NCBI GenBank assembly: GCA_965601475.1
Contig: OZ271832.1
Span: 4,216,001-4,280,000 of the forward strand
Source of the DNA: JAWPMT01 sp965601475
GTDB taxonomy: Bacteria; Bacteroidota; Bacteroidia; Cytophagales; Cyclobacteriaceae
Direction: 5' to 3'
Length of the DNA: 64,000 nt
This document shows, in pieces, positions 45,650 through 55,615 of this stretch. The position numbers were made by a program, and so were the translations under genes. The number at the start of each line of letters is the position of its first letter. Within the stretch, counting starts at the first letter, position 1. The notes under the pieces are model-generated. The model made no database searches. It saw only the letters and a list, made by a program, of their open reading frames with translations, and was not told where the DNA came from.

Positions 45650-48316
45650 ATGTCGCTGTCTGCTCGCCGAACTACTTTCAGGGTGATCCTATTGCCCTTA
45701 CTGTTTTGTACATTCATTTTCCCCCTTCAAAATCTGGCTGCTGCCGAAGATGCGCCGGTCTCCGTTGAGAGTCTCTGTCGTCTCAATCCTAAAGCCAACA
45801 GGTGGGAAGTAACCAATAATTCTGATTCGCGCATCCGCGTCGAATACAAGGTAATGCCTTCAGGTAAGACGCGCAGGTTGTGGCTGAACCCTGCTGAAAG
45901 CAAAGTCGTCAGCCAGAAGCCTACTAACGGCCCCACTTTGGAAGTGTCATTCAATGGAGAGGTCTATTCGGCTGCTGCGCAGGAAGGTATCTGTCACATT
46001 CAGGGCATTGAGTTTACCAGTGTGTGTTCGGACAATCCGGGAAGAAGAAGATGGAGGGTGAGAAATCCCAATCCGTTTCCGGTTTTCGTCACTTACAATG
46101 TTTACGGGACAAGCCAGAGCAGAAGCTTCTATCTACCCAAAGCCGGGAAGGGTGTAGTCAAGTTTGAAGGGGCTCCCGAAAAAGAATATCGGTTTTTCAC
46201 AACTCAGAATGTTGGCGGGGCAAATACAACAAAAATATATTACGGTGATGGCCAGCAATTGACGAAGGCTTCCGGCAACCAAATCTGCCCGCTTCCGGAA
46301 GGCTCCGTGACGGTGGGGTCCGTTTGCTCAGACAGGCAAAGAAATGAGAAATGGGTGCTGACCAATCACAACGACAAGCGGGTTTGGGTGCAGGCCAGCC
46401 ATAGTAGCAGATATATCTCTCTGAATAAGTCGCAGACCAGGACCTTATATACTTCTCGTGATGTCGCGACATTGACCATCGACTATGGGGGTAATACCAC
46501 CTCAGCCGACGCCTATGGCTTTTGTATCGAACTTGAGGAAGGTGCTATTGTGGACGCCGACGGCATCTATTACATCGACAACAAGACCGATTTTGTCTAT
46601 CATGTCGAACCTGATCTTACCGCCGGAACAGCCGTGCTAACGCCGCTCTTGAGATCGCCATATGGTGATACCCATATGAGTCTCAATACAGCTGGTGATC
46701 AATTGTTTCTGGTGGAGGGGAGAGGTGCCAATCGCTATGGTTACTTTGATTTCACTACCCTGGAGTACCAGGAGGTCGGTACGTTGGGCCAGGGAGCCGT
46801 CTATCAGGTAGCCTTTAGTCCTTCCGGACAGATGTATTTTGCTGCAAACAAGATCAATGAGGTCATGGTGATGGCTGATCCGCTTACGACGTCTTTCGAG
46901 AGCTATGGGCGAGTAAAAATCGATGGGTCGGAGAACTTCATAGACTTGAATGGCGCGGATATGGCCTTCGACAACGACGGTACGTTTTATGTTGCCACAC
47001 ATCATGGCCAGAAGATATATACGGTTTCAGGCAAGAAGGGACATTTGGTGGCCAAGGAGTTGGCACATACAAATGGCAAGAGAGTGACTGGCCTGGCTGT
47101 GCTCGATGCTGGCACAGGGGATTTGATCTTTTCAGCGAAGGATCAAACAGCCATGACCGTGGTGAATATCAACGATGGATCATTTACCGATTTGGATCTC
47201 GTCGGTTTGGAGAGGATGGATTGGGGCGACATGACGGGTGGTGGTCTTTCCTTCCGGGAGATTTGCGATGGATATGCTGATTCCGTGATAAGCTATAACG
47301 TGGGAACCTTGGCTGGACAGATGGAGGATTCCCCCGACACTGCGCCAGCCCCTGAAAGGCAGGACGCCTCAAACGCATTGGGAGCTCCTCAGGAGAGGGA
47401 CAACCTCAATTTTGTCTCCCTGGGTTTCGGAGGTGAATTGGTGCTGAGGCTATCAAGCCCTGTTTACGATTTTAATAAAAACGGTATTGAGGTTGACAAT
47501 CCCAACTCCATCAACTTTGGTGAAACTTCTTACGCTGATTTTCTTATCGTGGAAACGAGCTACGGTAGATCAAATCAAAATTGCGGCGTAAATCGAGATC
47601 GAAATTACCCGGAGAAGGTCCTTGTCTATGGTGCTCAGGAACTCTCCACAGGTGATGATGGTCCTGATGATCCTGGCGGTGGACCGGGTAGTGGTCCTGG
47701 GATTGGCCCTGGAAGCGGACCTGGAGATCCAGTGACACCACCAGACCCGGGATCAGGTGATGAGGAGACCGAATGGGTGTTGCTTTCTGCCAGTGAAGGT
47801 GAATGCCGTACCTCATTCATAGACGTATCTCCCGCAATCGAAGCGGGTCTGGATTATGTGAAGTATGTCCGACTGGTTGATGTAAGCGATCCGAGCAGAT
47901 TCCCATCCTCTGCTGATGGCTATGACGTGGATGGATTGATTATCTGTCCTGACGAGGTCATTGCGGCCATTACGGGAGAGGGCAGAGGTGGCAATTCCCT
48001 GGTAAATGCCAGGCAAAAGTCCGCTTTCGATCCTACATTCTTCAATTTCGCTCCAAATGAGATTGCACAGGATTTGGTGGAGGCCACGATGATCTACCCC
48101 AATCCAGCCGTTGGAGCTAGTACAAATTTGCACATCGCCGGAGTCTGGGAGGAAGCTGAGGTGCTTATATTCAGTCTTTCTGGTCAACTCATCTCTATGG
48201 AGCAGATCTATGCACAAAAACCAGAGATCAATATCAATCATTTGAAATCTGGTAATTACTTTGCGCAGATCATGGTGAATGGAAATACCCATTCCCTAAA
48301 ATTTAGAAAGCAATAA
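45650..48316 (+). CDS. T9SS-secreted protein with Cys-containing N-terminal repeats and propeller-like middle
   Basis: This 888-residue protein starts with a signal peptide (RVILLPLLFCTFIFPLQNLAAA). Residues ~38-295 hold three ~85-residue repeats, each opening with a Cys (VESLCR, FTSVCSD, VGSVCSD), then W.V.N.N, a basic strand, and closing with a second Cys (GICHI, NQICPL, YGFCIE), suggesting one disulphide per repeat. Residues ~300-530 look like a beta propeller (FDNDGTFYVATHHGQKIYTV). A further beta domain follows, then a Gly/Pro linker (GPGSGPGIGPGSGPG) near residue 680 and another beta domain. The end is a type A T9SS tail (MIYPNPAVG, final LKFRKQ). Predicted location is the cell surface or medium; no function is assigned. 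Confidence 0.87.
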   Translation: MSLSARRTTFRVILLPLLFCTFIFPLQNLAAAEDAPVSVESLCRLNPKANRWEVTNNSDSRIRVEYKVMPSGKTRRLWLNPAESKVVSQKPTNGPTLEVSFNGEVYSAAAQEGICHIQGIEFTSVCSDNPGRRRWRVRNPNPFPVFVTYNVYGTSQSRSFYLPKAGKGVVKFEGAPEKEYRFFTTQNVGGANTTKIYYGDGQQLTKASGNQICPLPEGSVTVGSVCSDRQRNEKWVLTNHNDKRVWVQASHSSRYISLNKSQTRTLYTSRDVATLTIDYGGNTTSADAYGFCIELEEGAIVDADGIYYIDNKTDFVYHVEPDLTAGTAVLTPLLRSPYGDTHMSLNTAGDQLFLVEGRGANRYGYFDFTTLEYQEVGTLGQGAVYQVAFSPSGQMYFAANKINEVMVMADPLTTSFESYGRVKIDGSENFIDLNGADMAFDNDGTFYVATHHGQKIYTVSGKKGHLVAKELAHTNGKRVTGLAVLDAGTGDLIFSAKDQTAMTVVNINDGSFTDLDLVGLERMDWGDMTGGGLSFREICDGYADSVISYNVGTLAGQMEDSPDTAPAPERQDASNALGAPQERDNLNFVSLGFGGELVLRLSSPVYDFNKNGIEVDNPNSINFGETSYADFLIVETSYGRSNQNCGVNRDRNYPEKVLVYGAQELSTGDDGPDDPGGGPGSGPGIGPGSGPGDPVTPPDPGSGDEETEWVLLSASEGECRTSFIDVSPAIEAGLDYVKYVRLVDVSDPSRFPSSADGYDVDGLIICPDEVIAAITGEGRGGNSLVNARQKSAFDPTFFNFAPNEIAQDLVEATMIYPNPAVGASTNLHIAGVWEEAEVLIFSLSGQLISMEQIYAQKPEININHLKSGNYFAQIMVNGNTHSLKFRKQ

Positions 48317-48363
48317 GGGAGGAAATACTTCGAAAATCATACATCGTAGGGTCAGAAGTCTGG

Positions 48364-49548
48364 ATGAACGTATTCATATTTCTGACCTTCTTTTTTGCTT
48401 TCTGCGGTTCTGCCGTTTCGCAAAATGATGGTTCCTGGTTCATAGAACCGGAATTTGGTATTGGCAGGAACGTTCGGAATTTCTCAAAGTTTCCCGATAG
48501 TGGTAACCGAACTTTCTACTCGCTGGCCGTCGGGAGGACACATACAGACTCCGCAAGTCATTGGCAGGGATACTATAATTTCCCTACACTCAGCCTCAAC
48601 TTGTTTTACTCCGATCTTGGTAGTGAAGTTCTTGGGAAAGAGCTTGGCATCATCCCAACGATTACTTACAATCTGTCCAAAAGGAAGGTAAAGTCCTTCT
48701 ACTTTAAACTGGGTCTGGGCCTCAGCTACGCAACCAATCCCTTTGATTCACTTGCGAATCCCGGCAATGAAATCCTTGGGGCACACTGGAATTGGATTTT
48801 TCAGCTTTACCTCTACCACACACTGCTGCATACAGAACGTTGGCATCTGAAGGTAGGTGCCGGCGGACTTCACAGTTCCAATAGCCATACGCAACTTCCA
48901 AATTTCGGACTCAATTCAGGCATCATTTCCTTTTCCGTGCAGCACTTTCTCGAACCGATGCGCACTCAGGATTTGAGGGCATTTCAATTTCAGCCCGATA
49001 GGAAACGCACCTATTTCATGCAGTTCGTTCCAGGCCTGGGAACCCACGAACTGGGAGGGACACGGCGCCCGTTGGGTGGCCCCGACAAGATAATTCCTTC
49101 TTTTTCCGCGATTGCGGGGATTATCTTCCGTCGACATTTGAAGGTGAAAACAGGGCTGGCCTGGAGGTACTACGATTCTTATCGCGATGCCATTGTCAAA
49201 AATGAAGATGCCGAATTTCTTGACCAACCCGTTTGGAATGCCACGCACCTTTATGTGGTGATTGGCGCAGAGTATCTTGTGGGCCATGTGGGTCTGGACC
49301 TTGAAAGTGGCATTACTTTCCACAAACCTTATTTTGATCGGTGGTTTAGAGACAACGAATCTGACGATGGTTTTGCTCTATGGCAACACAAAACCTTCCC
49401 AACTCGCATAGGAGGTAATTTTTACCTGATCAACACCAACAAAAACCCTACGAACAATCTGTTCCTGGGGCTGCATGTCAATGCCAATTGGGGTACAGCC
49501 GATTTCATGGGTTATACGCTTGGATTCGTAAAGCGCTGGAAAGGCTAA
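48364..49548 (+). CDS. Outer-membrane acyloxyacyl hydrolase / PagL-like protein
   Basis: This 394-residue protein has a signal peptide (MNVFIFLTFFFAFCGSAVSQ) and alternating beta-barrel-like strands. The segment LKVGAGGLHSSNSHTQLPNFGLNSG around residues 163-187 matches the lipid A deacylase PagL/acyloxyacyl hydrolase pattern, with His and Ser candidates for the active site. Before it comes the typical YFKLGLGLSY barrel strand. PagL removes a 3-O acyl chain from lipid A in the outer membrane. The protein is about twice the length of a minimal PagL, with a long C-terminal barrel-like half, so substrate and activity are uncertain. It may be cotranscribed with the T9SS protein 47 bases upstream. 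Confidence 0.68.
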   Translation: MNVFIFLTFFFAFCGSAVSQNDGSWFIEPEFGIGRNVRNFSKFPDSGNRTFYSLAVGRTHTDSASHWQGYYNFPTLSLNLFYSDLGSEVLGKELGIIPTITYNLSKRKVKSFYFKLGLGLSYATNPFDSLANPGNEILGAHWNWIFQLYLYHTLLHTERWHLKVGAGGLHSSNSHTQLPNFGLNSGIISFSVQHFLEPMRTQDLRAFQFQPDRKRTYFMQFVPGLGTHELGGTRRPLGGPDKIIPSFSAIAGIIFRRHLKVKTGLAWRYYDSYRDAIVKNEDAEFLDQPVWNATHLYVVIGAEYLVGHVGLDLESGITFHKPYFDRWFRDNESDDGFALWQHKTFPTRIGGNFYLINTNKNPTNNLFLGLHVNANWGTADFMGYTLGFVKRWKG

Positions 49549-49551
49549 TAC

Positions 49552-51267
49552 TTATAGGAGCTGCCTGGCAAAGCGTTCTTTGTCCCCGGACAAGTGGGAC
49601 TTCGTGACCGCTACAACTTCACCGTTTGCGAATTCGAAAAGTAAACGGAAAGTGGCCAGGTTTTCCAGATCAAAAGCTTCATTACTCAGCCTGTAGAGGA
49701 GAACACCTGATTCAAATTCATCATCATAGATCAACTCATTGTCCTGCAGTGAGATGGTGATACCGCCAAAAGTTCCAACGTATGATGCATTGGGAGTAGC
49801 ATTCTCCTTTCGTTGTAAAGCTTGCGTGGCTTCCTGATACCAGGGGAACCGTGGGAGCAATGTCCCCGTCAGATCCGGATTGAGTCTCATGGCTTCCTGG
49901 TAAGCTATCCATGAATTCGCGTAGTCATGAGCAAATCCGAGGGCTTCGCCCTTCCGGGCAAAAGCTTCAGCCGAATTGGGCTGTAATTCGAGATAGGTTT
50001 CTACAAGCCTCAAGGCCGGCGCAAGTTTCTTGTTTTCGAACAATGACCACACCGCATTGTTGAGCATGTTATCGTCTACAGCAGAATCCGCCGATACCAG
50101 AGTCCGCAAAATATCCTCAGCCTCTTCCTCCCCTTGCCAGTAAAATGCTTTCTCAAGGAGAATACTCGTCCGTAGCTCAGGATCGTCATATGGCTGATAA
50201 TCGAGCCAGGTGGTGACCTGATCATGTTGCCCTTCAAAAAAATGTCCCAATATTGGCTCGAGAATCGAGAGTCCGTTTTGGCTGTTGGTCAGGTAGACCA
50301 ATGATCGAGGCCCATTCGGATCTATCATAAAAAAACCTCGGTGCAAGTAGTTGTCACCCCATTGCCAGAGGAATTTTTCTGATCCTGAGATGGAGGTCCC
50401 CAGACCCATAGTCCAGCCTAGCCCAGTAGGCGCACCATCCCAGGATTGGATGACCTGGACTTGCTCAATCAGCCTGGCTTTCGTCTCGTCCTTGAGGAAA
50501 TCCCCCAGGAAGATGGCGCGGATCATTTTCATATAATCCGAAGCTGTCGTGTACAAGGAGGCCGCGGGATTGGATTCAAGGCGCTCCTTGGTGCCTTTAG
50601 GGATTTCCGCAGAAGTATGTCCCTCAGTGACATTGTTGGTAAAAGCCGGTTGCCATACAAATGATGAGTTGGCCATCATCAATGGCTCGAAGATCCATTC
50701 CTGGCAGAGCTCATTGAAGTCTTTGTCCATTTTGGCTTCAAGCGTTTTGGCTAGCAGTACATACCCTTCACCGGAATATTGCCATGCTGTGCCCGGCGTA
50801 AAATTTAGGGATAAGGTATCTCCACCCCAATTTGGTAACCCCGAAGCATGAGATAGCAAGTGCGCGATGGTGATACTGTCATAATGGGGCTCATGGCCGA
50901 CTCTGGGATCGCGCCAGGCCTTTGAGATTGGTTCATCGAGTTGAACAAAACCCTCTTCCACCAACCTTAGGGCCAATGTCGCGGTAACCTGTTTGCTCAA
51001 GGAAGCCGCTTCAAAAATGGTTTCATCGTTGACGGTAGTCGAATCGTAAGCACTCCGGTAACCTGCGCTGAAACGGTAATCGCTTTCATTGTCGAAATAG
51101 GCCAACTGCATGCCAGTGACGCTAGCTTCTTTGAGGAGACTTTGGATGTTCTCCGCTTTTTCCTCGGGGATTTGTGTCTGAATGGGTGTGGTGCAGGCAT
51201 GACAAACCCATATCAAAGTGATGAGGGCAGCGACTTGATTAGCAATCTTTATAGGCACAATCTTCAT
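49552..51267 (-). CDS. Class C beta-lactamase-like serine hydrolase with C-terminal TPR
   Basis: The ATG at 51267 is preferred to the TTG at 51285; the product is 571 residues. A hydrophobic N-terminus ends in cysteines (LIWVCHACTTP), suggesting a lipoprotein, although the lipobox is poor. The penicillin-binding fold motif SxxK is Ser89-Lys92 (EAASLSKQV). The second motif is Tyr164-Ser-Gly rather than Tyr-x-Asn, and HLLSHASGLPNW is typical of the family. Residues ~380-470 look like TPR helices (PNSAEAFARKGEALGFAHDYANSW), and a small beta domain follows. Such proteins are usually esterases or peptidases rather than antibiotic-resistance enzymes. The gene starts inside the 3' end of the cation transporter gene (29-base overlap). 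Confidence 0.85.
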   Translation of the reverse strand: MKIVPIKIANQVAALITLIWVCHACTTPIQTQIPEEKAENIQSLLKEASVTGMQLAYFDNESDYRFSAGYRSAYDSTTVNDETIFEAASLSKQVTATLALRLVEEGFVQLDEPISKAWRDPRVGHEPHYDSITIAHLLSHASGLPNWGGDTLSLNFTPGTAWQYSGEGYVLLAKTLEAKMDKDFNELCQEWIFEPLMMANSSFVWQPAFTNNVTEGHTSAEIPKGTKERLESNPAASLYTTASDYMKMIRAIFLGDFLKDETKARLIEQVQVIQSWDGAPTGLGWTMGLGTSISGSEKFLWQWGDNYLHRGFFMIDPNGPRSLVYLTNSQNGLSILEPILGHFFEGQHDQVTTWLDYQPYDDPELRTSILLEKAFYWQGEEEAEDILRTLVSADSAVDDNMLNNAVWSLFENKKLAPALRLVETYLELQPNSAEAFARKGEALGFAHDYANSWIAYQEAMRLNPDLTGTLLPRFPWYQEATQALQRKENATPNASYVGTFGGITISLQDNELIYDDEFESGVLLYRLSNEAFDLENLATFRLLFEFANGEVVAVTKSHLSGDKERFARQLL

Positions 51268-52129
51268 TTTCAGACTCAAATTCAATAGTTAGGTGTGTTT
51301 CCGGGCTCAGGTCGAGTTGGTCCAGAACCCTGGACTTTATCTCGGCCTGCGATTCCAGGGTGAAGTTCTCATTCAGAACCAGGTGTAAGGTAATGACATC
51401 ATGAACGCCATCCAGTGACCAGGCGTGGCAATCGTGAATGTCGCTGATTTCGGGTAGGTGCTTGATCTTTTTGTGAATCTCCTCAATGGTGATCGATGCC
51501 GGAATGCCTTGGAGCAGGATAGTGATGCTCTCTTTGAAGGTTTTGTAAACATTCAACAGCATGAAACAGGCAATGCCAATGGAAAGTATAGGGTCAATCA
51601 CTGTCCACCCGGTCCAACTTATTAATAGGCTGCCAATGAGCACGGCAAACCATCCTAAGACATCCTCAAGCAAATGCAGAAGTACAGCCCTTTGGTTGAG
51701 GTTCTTCCCTTTTCGAAGTCTCACCACGGCGGCACCATTGACCAGAATTCCCAGAATTGCCAAATAGGTCATGCCGAGGCTGTCCGGGGTACCTGGTTCC
51801 AGCAGACGTGGTAGAGAATATATGAGAATGAAAATGGAGCCCGTCATCAAGATCAGTGAGTTGATCACAGCAGCCAATAAGGAGAATCTTTTGTATCCAT
51901 AGGAGAATGTGCTGGAACGTCCTCTTTTCGCCAATTTCTCAAAATACCAGGAAAGGCCAAGACTTAAACTGTCGCCAAGATCATGTAGTGCATCAGACAG
52001 GATGGCCAGGCTGTTGGTGAGGAAACCCCCTGCAATTTCAATCAATGTGAACATCAGGTTCAGAAAGAAGGCCATTCTAATGTTACCCTCAGAAGCCGAA
52101 ACGTGATGATGGTGATGATCATGCCCCAT
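51239..52129 (-). CDS. Cation diffusion facilitator (CzcD/ZitB-type) transporter
   Basis: This 296-residue protein has six predicted membrane helices and a His-rich N-terminus (MGHDHHHHHV), both typical of zinc-type CDF exporters. The metal site of helix 2 is in SDALHDLGDSLSLGLSW (residues 45-61), and that of helix 5 in HLLEDVLGW. A cytoplasmic domain with HDCHAWSLDG follows. It should export zinc or similar divalent metals by proton antiport. On the reverse strand TATGTTTG (52141-52134) ends only about five bases before the ATG, so the transcript could be nearly leaderless; this is tentative. It shares its strand and 29 bases with the serine hydrolase gene. Confidence 0.93.
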   Translation of the reverse strand: MGHDHHHHHVSASEGNIRMAFFLNLMFTLIEIAGGFLTNSLAILSDALHDLGDSLSLGLSWYFEKLAKRGRSSTFSYGYKRFSLLAAVINSLILMTGSIFILIYSLPRLLEPGTPDSLGMTYLAILGILVNGAAVVRLRKGKNLNQRAVLLHLLEDVLGWFAVLIGSLLISWTGWTVIDPILSIGIACFMLLNVYKTFKESITILLQGIPASITIEEIHKKIKHLPEISDIHDCHAWSLDGVHDVITLHLVLNENFTLESQAEIKSRVLDQLDLSPETHLTIEFESENEDCAYKDC

Positions 52130-52172
52130 GTCACAAACATAGTGATCAAAGGGAGTAGTACCTTAGTCATCT

Positions 52173-53144
52173 ATGACAAGAAAAACTAGATGGGGTATTC
52201 TTGGACCCGGAAAAATTGCCGAGTCCTTTGTCGAGGATTTTTCCCATACGTCAAACAATGAGGTAGTAGCAGTAGCCTCTCGGTCGATTGCTCGTGCCAG
52301 GACCTTTGCTGAGAAATTCCGGATTCCGCAGGTGCTGGGTACCTACGAAGAATTGTATGAGAGTCAGGAGGTAGATATCATCTACATCGCCACACCTCAC
52401 AATTTTCATTTCACGCAATCCAAAGCTGCCTTGCTTGCCGGTAAGTCGGTCTTGTGTGAAAAACCCATAACGACCAACGTGGCGGATGCTGAGGAACTTT
52501 TCCAACTTTCCCGCGACAAGCGCCTGTACCTAATGGAGGCAATGTGGATGTATTTCCTGCCTGCCATTCGCAAGGCTAAGGAATGGGTAAATCAGGGTCG
52601 GATTGGACAGGTCCGGAGCATCAAATCGGATTTTGGATTTCCAGTGCCTTTCGATCCAGCAGGTAGAATGTACAACCCGGACCTGGCAGGCGGTGCTTTG
52701 TTGGACATGGGTATCTATCCCATCGCTATGGCCAACTACTTCCTGGGAGCTGATCCCACGCAAGTGGATGTTCAGTTCAGAAAAGCCGCTACTGGCGTGG
52801 ACAGTGACGTTTGCGTGCTTTTGCAATACCCCCGTGCCACAGCTATGCTGCATACATCATTTGAATGCAGGCTACCTAACCTCACCCAGATCATAGGGGA
52901 CACGGGTACGCTGGTCGTTCCTGATTTCTGGGGAGCGAAGGAAGTCAGCCTGGTTGTCGATGGCAGCATCGTCGAAACCTTCGTGGATAGGAACCCTGGA
53001 AGGGGCTACAATTTTGAGATAATGGCGGTTTCTGATGATTTGGGGGCGGGCAAATATCAATCTGACGTCGTGAGCCATGAGGTCAGTCTCACCTTTCAGC
53101 GGTTAATACAAAGGATCAGTACTCAATTTTCGAGGGAACAGTAA
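52173..53144 (+). CDS. Gfo/Idh/MocA-family oxidoreductase
   Basis: This 323-residue protein is of standard length. The N-terminal Rossmann fold carries GILGPGKIAESF (residues 8-19), the dinucleotide-binding loop. The family signature CEKPITTN sits near residue 96, with Lys as the usual catalytic residue, and IIYIATPHNFH precedes it. The C-terminal part has GGALLDMGIYPI, the family's substrate-side motif. These enzymes oxidise or reduce sugars and similar molecules with NAD(P); the substrate cannot be read. It is divergent from the CDF gene and lies 63 bases upstream of the histidine kinase ATG on the same strand. Confidence 0.92.
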   Translation: MTRKTRWGILGPGKIAESFVEDFSHTSNNEVVAVASRSIARARTFAEKFRIPQVLGTYEELYESQEVDIIYIATPHNFHFTQSKAALLAGKSVLCEKPITTNVADAEELFQLSRDKRLYLMEAMWMYFLPAIRKAKEWVNQGRIGQVRSIKSDFGFPVPFDPAGRMYNPDLAGGALLDMGIYPIAMANYFLGADPTQVDVQFRKAATGVDSDVCVLLQYPRATAMLHTSFECRLPNLTQIIGDTGTLVVPDFWGAKEVSLVVDGSIVETFVDRNPGRGYNFEIMAVSDDLGAGKYQSDVVSHEVSLTFQRLIQRISTQFSREQ

Positions 53145-53207
53145 ATCAAGTTGGCAACAAAGAGGGGTTTTGACTTCAACTACTGTCGAAATGCACTATT
53201 TTCGACC

Positions 53208-55502
53208 ATGCATCAGCGCATACTGTTGCTTACTTTCTTTTTGATTTCTTTCTCTGCCAGGGCACAAATCGAGAATGGAACTGTTGACCTAAGAGGTCGA
53301 AAACTGACGCAGAGTCAGTCTGTGATCTCGTTGGACGGCTATTGGAAATTCTATCCCGGTAAACTTGTTGAAGAAATTGGGAAAATTGAATCACAGCAAA
53401 TCAAAGTACCAGCCAATTGGGCAAAAAGTGGTTTCCCAAATAAAGGTTATGGCACCTACGAGCTACTCCTAATTACCGATGAGTCGGCGGACCTCGCACT
53501 ATGGATGGCCGATGTCTACAGTAGCTACAACCTCTTTGTTAATGGTGTGTCTTTTGCCAACATAGGGCATGCGGATTCCAGCCGCAGTTTGTATCGGCCC
53601 TATCGCGAGGACAAGACTTTCTCGCTCGAACGCTTTGCCGGGCAGGACACACTCCTTATTCAAGTTGAAGTAGCCAATTTTCATCACAGCAAAGGTGGGA
53701 TTGGTGATCCGGTTTTGTTGGGTCCGAATACGCTGCTCAAGCGGAGAAAGGCCCGTGAAGACTTGTTTGATGGATTCCTGGGAGGGTGTCTTGCCATGGG
53801 TGCATTCTTCTTCCTCGGACTATTCTTTTTTGGCAAGCACGAAAAGATATCGCTGTTCTTCGCGCTTTTTTGCCTGGCCTACGCCTACAGGGTCCTGGGT
53901 TGGGGTAACTACGTGTTGCACGATGTAGTGTATATCCCCTACGAGGTGTCCATCAGACTGGAGTACATGACTTTCTACCTGGCCGGTTACTTTTTCGCAC
54001 TGTATATCAAGAACCTGTTTCCTGAAGATACACCATCGTACCTGGTGAGGATTTTCGCGGATCTGTCATTGGTATGGGCGGGCTTGACGTTGCTGCCGGT
54101 GGATTGGTTCACGCGAATCAACGTAGTCTACCTCGTGGCGATGCTATTCGGCATCAGCATCATTGTATTCATCTACGTCAAAGCGTCGGTGCATCGAAGG
54201 CCCGGGGCCAAATACTCGCTGTTCAGCACTTTCGGCCTCTTTATCGTTTTCAGCACCAAAACCTTGGATTACCTTGATTATCTGCAGGAACCAGTGGTAC
54301 TGACCTCCCTGGGTCAGATGATTTTCTTCTTTTTCCAATCATTGATCCTCTCAGAAAGATTTAGCGAATCCTGGCGTCTGGCCCAGAAGGCGGCTGAAGA
54401 ATCAGCACGATCCAAAGCGGAATTTTTGTCGGTCATGAGCCATGAAATACGAACACCGCTCAACGCGGTTATTGGCACTACCTATCATTTGATGGATGAG
54501 AATCCCAGGGAAGACCAGATGCGGGAGTTGAAAAATTTGAAGATCTCTTCGGAGAACCTGTTGGCCTTAATCAACAACATCCTTGACTTCAGTAAAATAG
54601 AGTCCGAGAAGATCGAATTCGATGAAGTTGATGTCAATTTGAGAGATTACTCGGAACGGGCCATCAATCTTTTTAGGCTGAGTGCGGAGAACAAGGGCCT
54701 TGTATTGGAGTTTCGATACGATTCGGACCTTCCGGAGGTCGTTAGACTGGATAAACTCCGCGTCAATCAAGTGCTTGCCAACCTTTTGAGTAATGCCATC
54801 AAATTCACAGATCAGGGCTACGTGAGGTTGAAAGTGACCAATGAATCGCAGGAGAAGGATAAGGTGGATGTCCGTTTCACTGTGGAGGACACTGGGATCG
54901 GTATTGACGAAGAGAAGCACGAAACGATTTTTCATGCCTTCGAACAGGCCCAAACCGATACGACCCGCAAATACGGAGGAACGGGACTTGGACTTTCCAT
55001 CACGCGCAAGCTCATCGAGATGATGGGTGCCAAACTCCATCTGGATTCCAGGCTTGGAAGTGGAGCGAAATTCTATTTCACCATGTCTCTGAAACTGGGT
55101 GATCCCAACAACATTCACCGCAAGGTTGAATCCACTTTTGACCTCAAAGGACTAAGAATTCTCCTCGTCGAAGACAATGAAATGAACACGGTCGTTGCTA
55201 CCAACATCCTTCAAAAGTGGAATGTCGATCTCGACATTGCCGCAAATGGGATAGAAGCTGTGCAGAAGGTCATTCAGGAAGACTTTGAATTCGTCTTGAT
55301 GGATCTTCAAATGCCGGAGATGGATGGATATGAAGCCACGCGCAAAATTCGGGAGATGGGTTATACCATGCCTGTGATTGCCCTCACTGCATCAGCGATG
55401 TTGGACAAAAGCTCCAAGCTGAAAGAATCCGGGCTCGACGGTGCAATTACTAAGCCGTTCAACCCCAAAGATTTGTACCAGGCTATCGCTGAAAGGTTGT
55501 AG
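53208..55502 (+). CDS. Hybrid sensor histidine kinase with 7TMR-DISM sensor and receiver
   Basis: Taking the ATG at 53208, which begins a signal peptide (MHQRILLLTFFLISFSARAQ), gives 764 residues; the frame extends up to a TTG at 53151. Order: an extracytoplasmic jelly-roll sensor (DISMED2-like, with DGYWKFYPG), seven membrane helices (~190-385), HisKA with phospho-acceptor His412 in SVMSHEIRTPLN, HATPase with NLLSNAIKFT, DTGIGI and GGTGLGLSI boxes, and a receiver with phospho-acceptor Asp699 in LMDLQMPEMDGYEATRKIR and Lys in ITKPF. No output regulator is adjacent, so it probably signals through a phosphorelay. The jelly-roll domain often senses carbohydrate-like ligands. Confidence 0.92.
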   Translation: MHQRILLLTFFLISFSARAQIENGTVDLRGRKLTQSQSVISLDGYWKFYPGKLVEEIGKIESQQIKVPANWAKSGFPNKGYGTYELLLITDESADLALWMADVYSSYNLFVNGVSFANIGHADSSRSLYRPYREDKTFSLERFAGQDTLLIQVEVANFHHSKGGIGDPVLLGPNTLLKRRKAREDLFDGFLGGCLAMGAFFFLGLFFFGKHEKISLFFALFCLAYAYRVLGWGNYVLHDVVYIPYEVSIRLEYMTFYLAGYFFALYIKNLFPEDTPSYLVRIFADLSLVWAGLTLLPVDWFTRINVVYLVAMLFGISIIVFIYVKASVHRRPGAKYSLFSTFGLFIVFSTKTLDYLDYLQEPVVLTSLGQMIFFFFQSLILSERFSESWRLAQKAAEESARSKAEFLSVMSHEIRTPLNAVIGTTYHLMDENPREDQMRELKNLKISSENLLALINNILDFSKIESEKIEFDEVDVNLRDYSERAINLFRLSAENKGLVLEFRYDSDLPEVVRLDKLRVNQVLANLLSNAIKFTDQGYVRLKVTNESQEKDKVDVRFTVEDTGIGIDEEKHETIFHAFEQAQTDTTRKYGGTGLGLSITRKLIEMMGAKLHLDSRLGSGAKFYFTMSLKLGDPNNIHRKVESTFDLKGLRILLVEDNEMNTVVATNILQKWNVDLDIAANGIEAVQKVIQEDFEFVLMDLQMPEMDGYEATRKIREMGYTMPVIALTASAMLDKSSKLKESGLDGAITKPFNPKDLYQAIAERL

Positions 55503-55615
55503 GGACCGAATTTCTCCAAATATTACACTTCCTACTTTATTTTGCAGCCTTGTAATAAATCATCACGTACTATTACTAACTGAAAAAAATCGAGTCAATT
55601 ACTAAATCAAGACAA

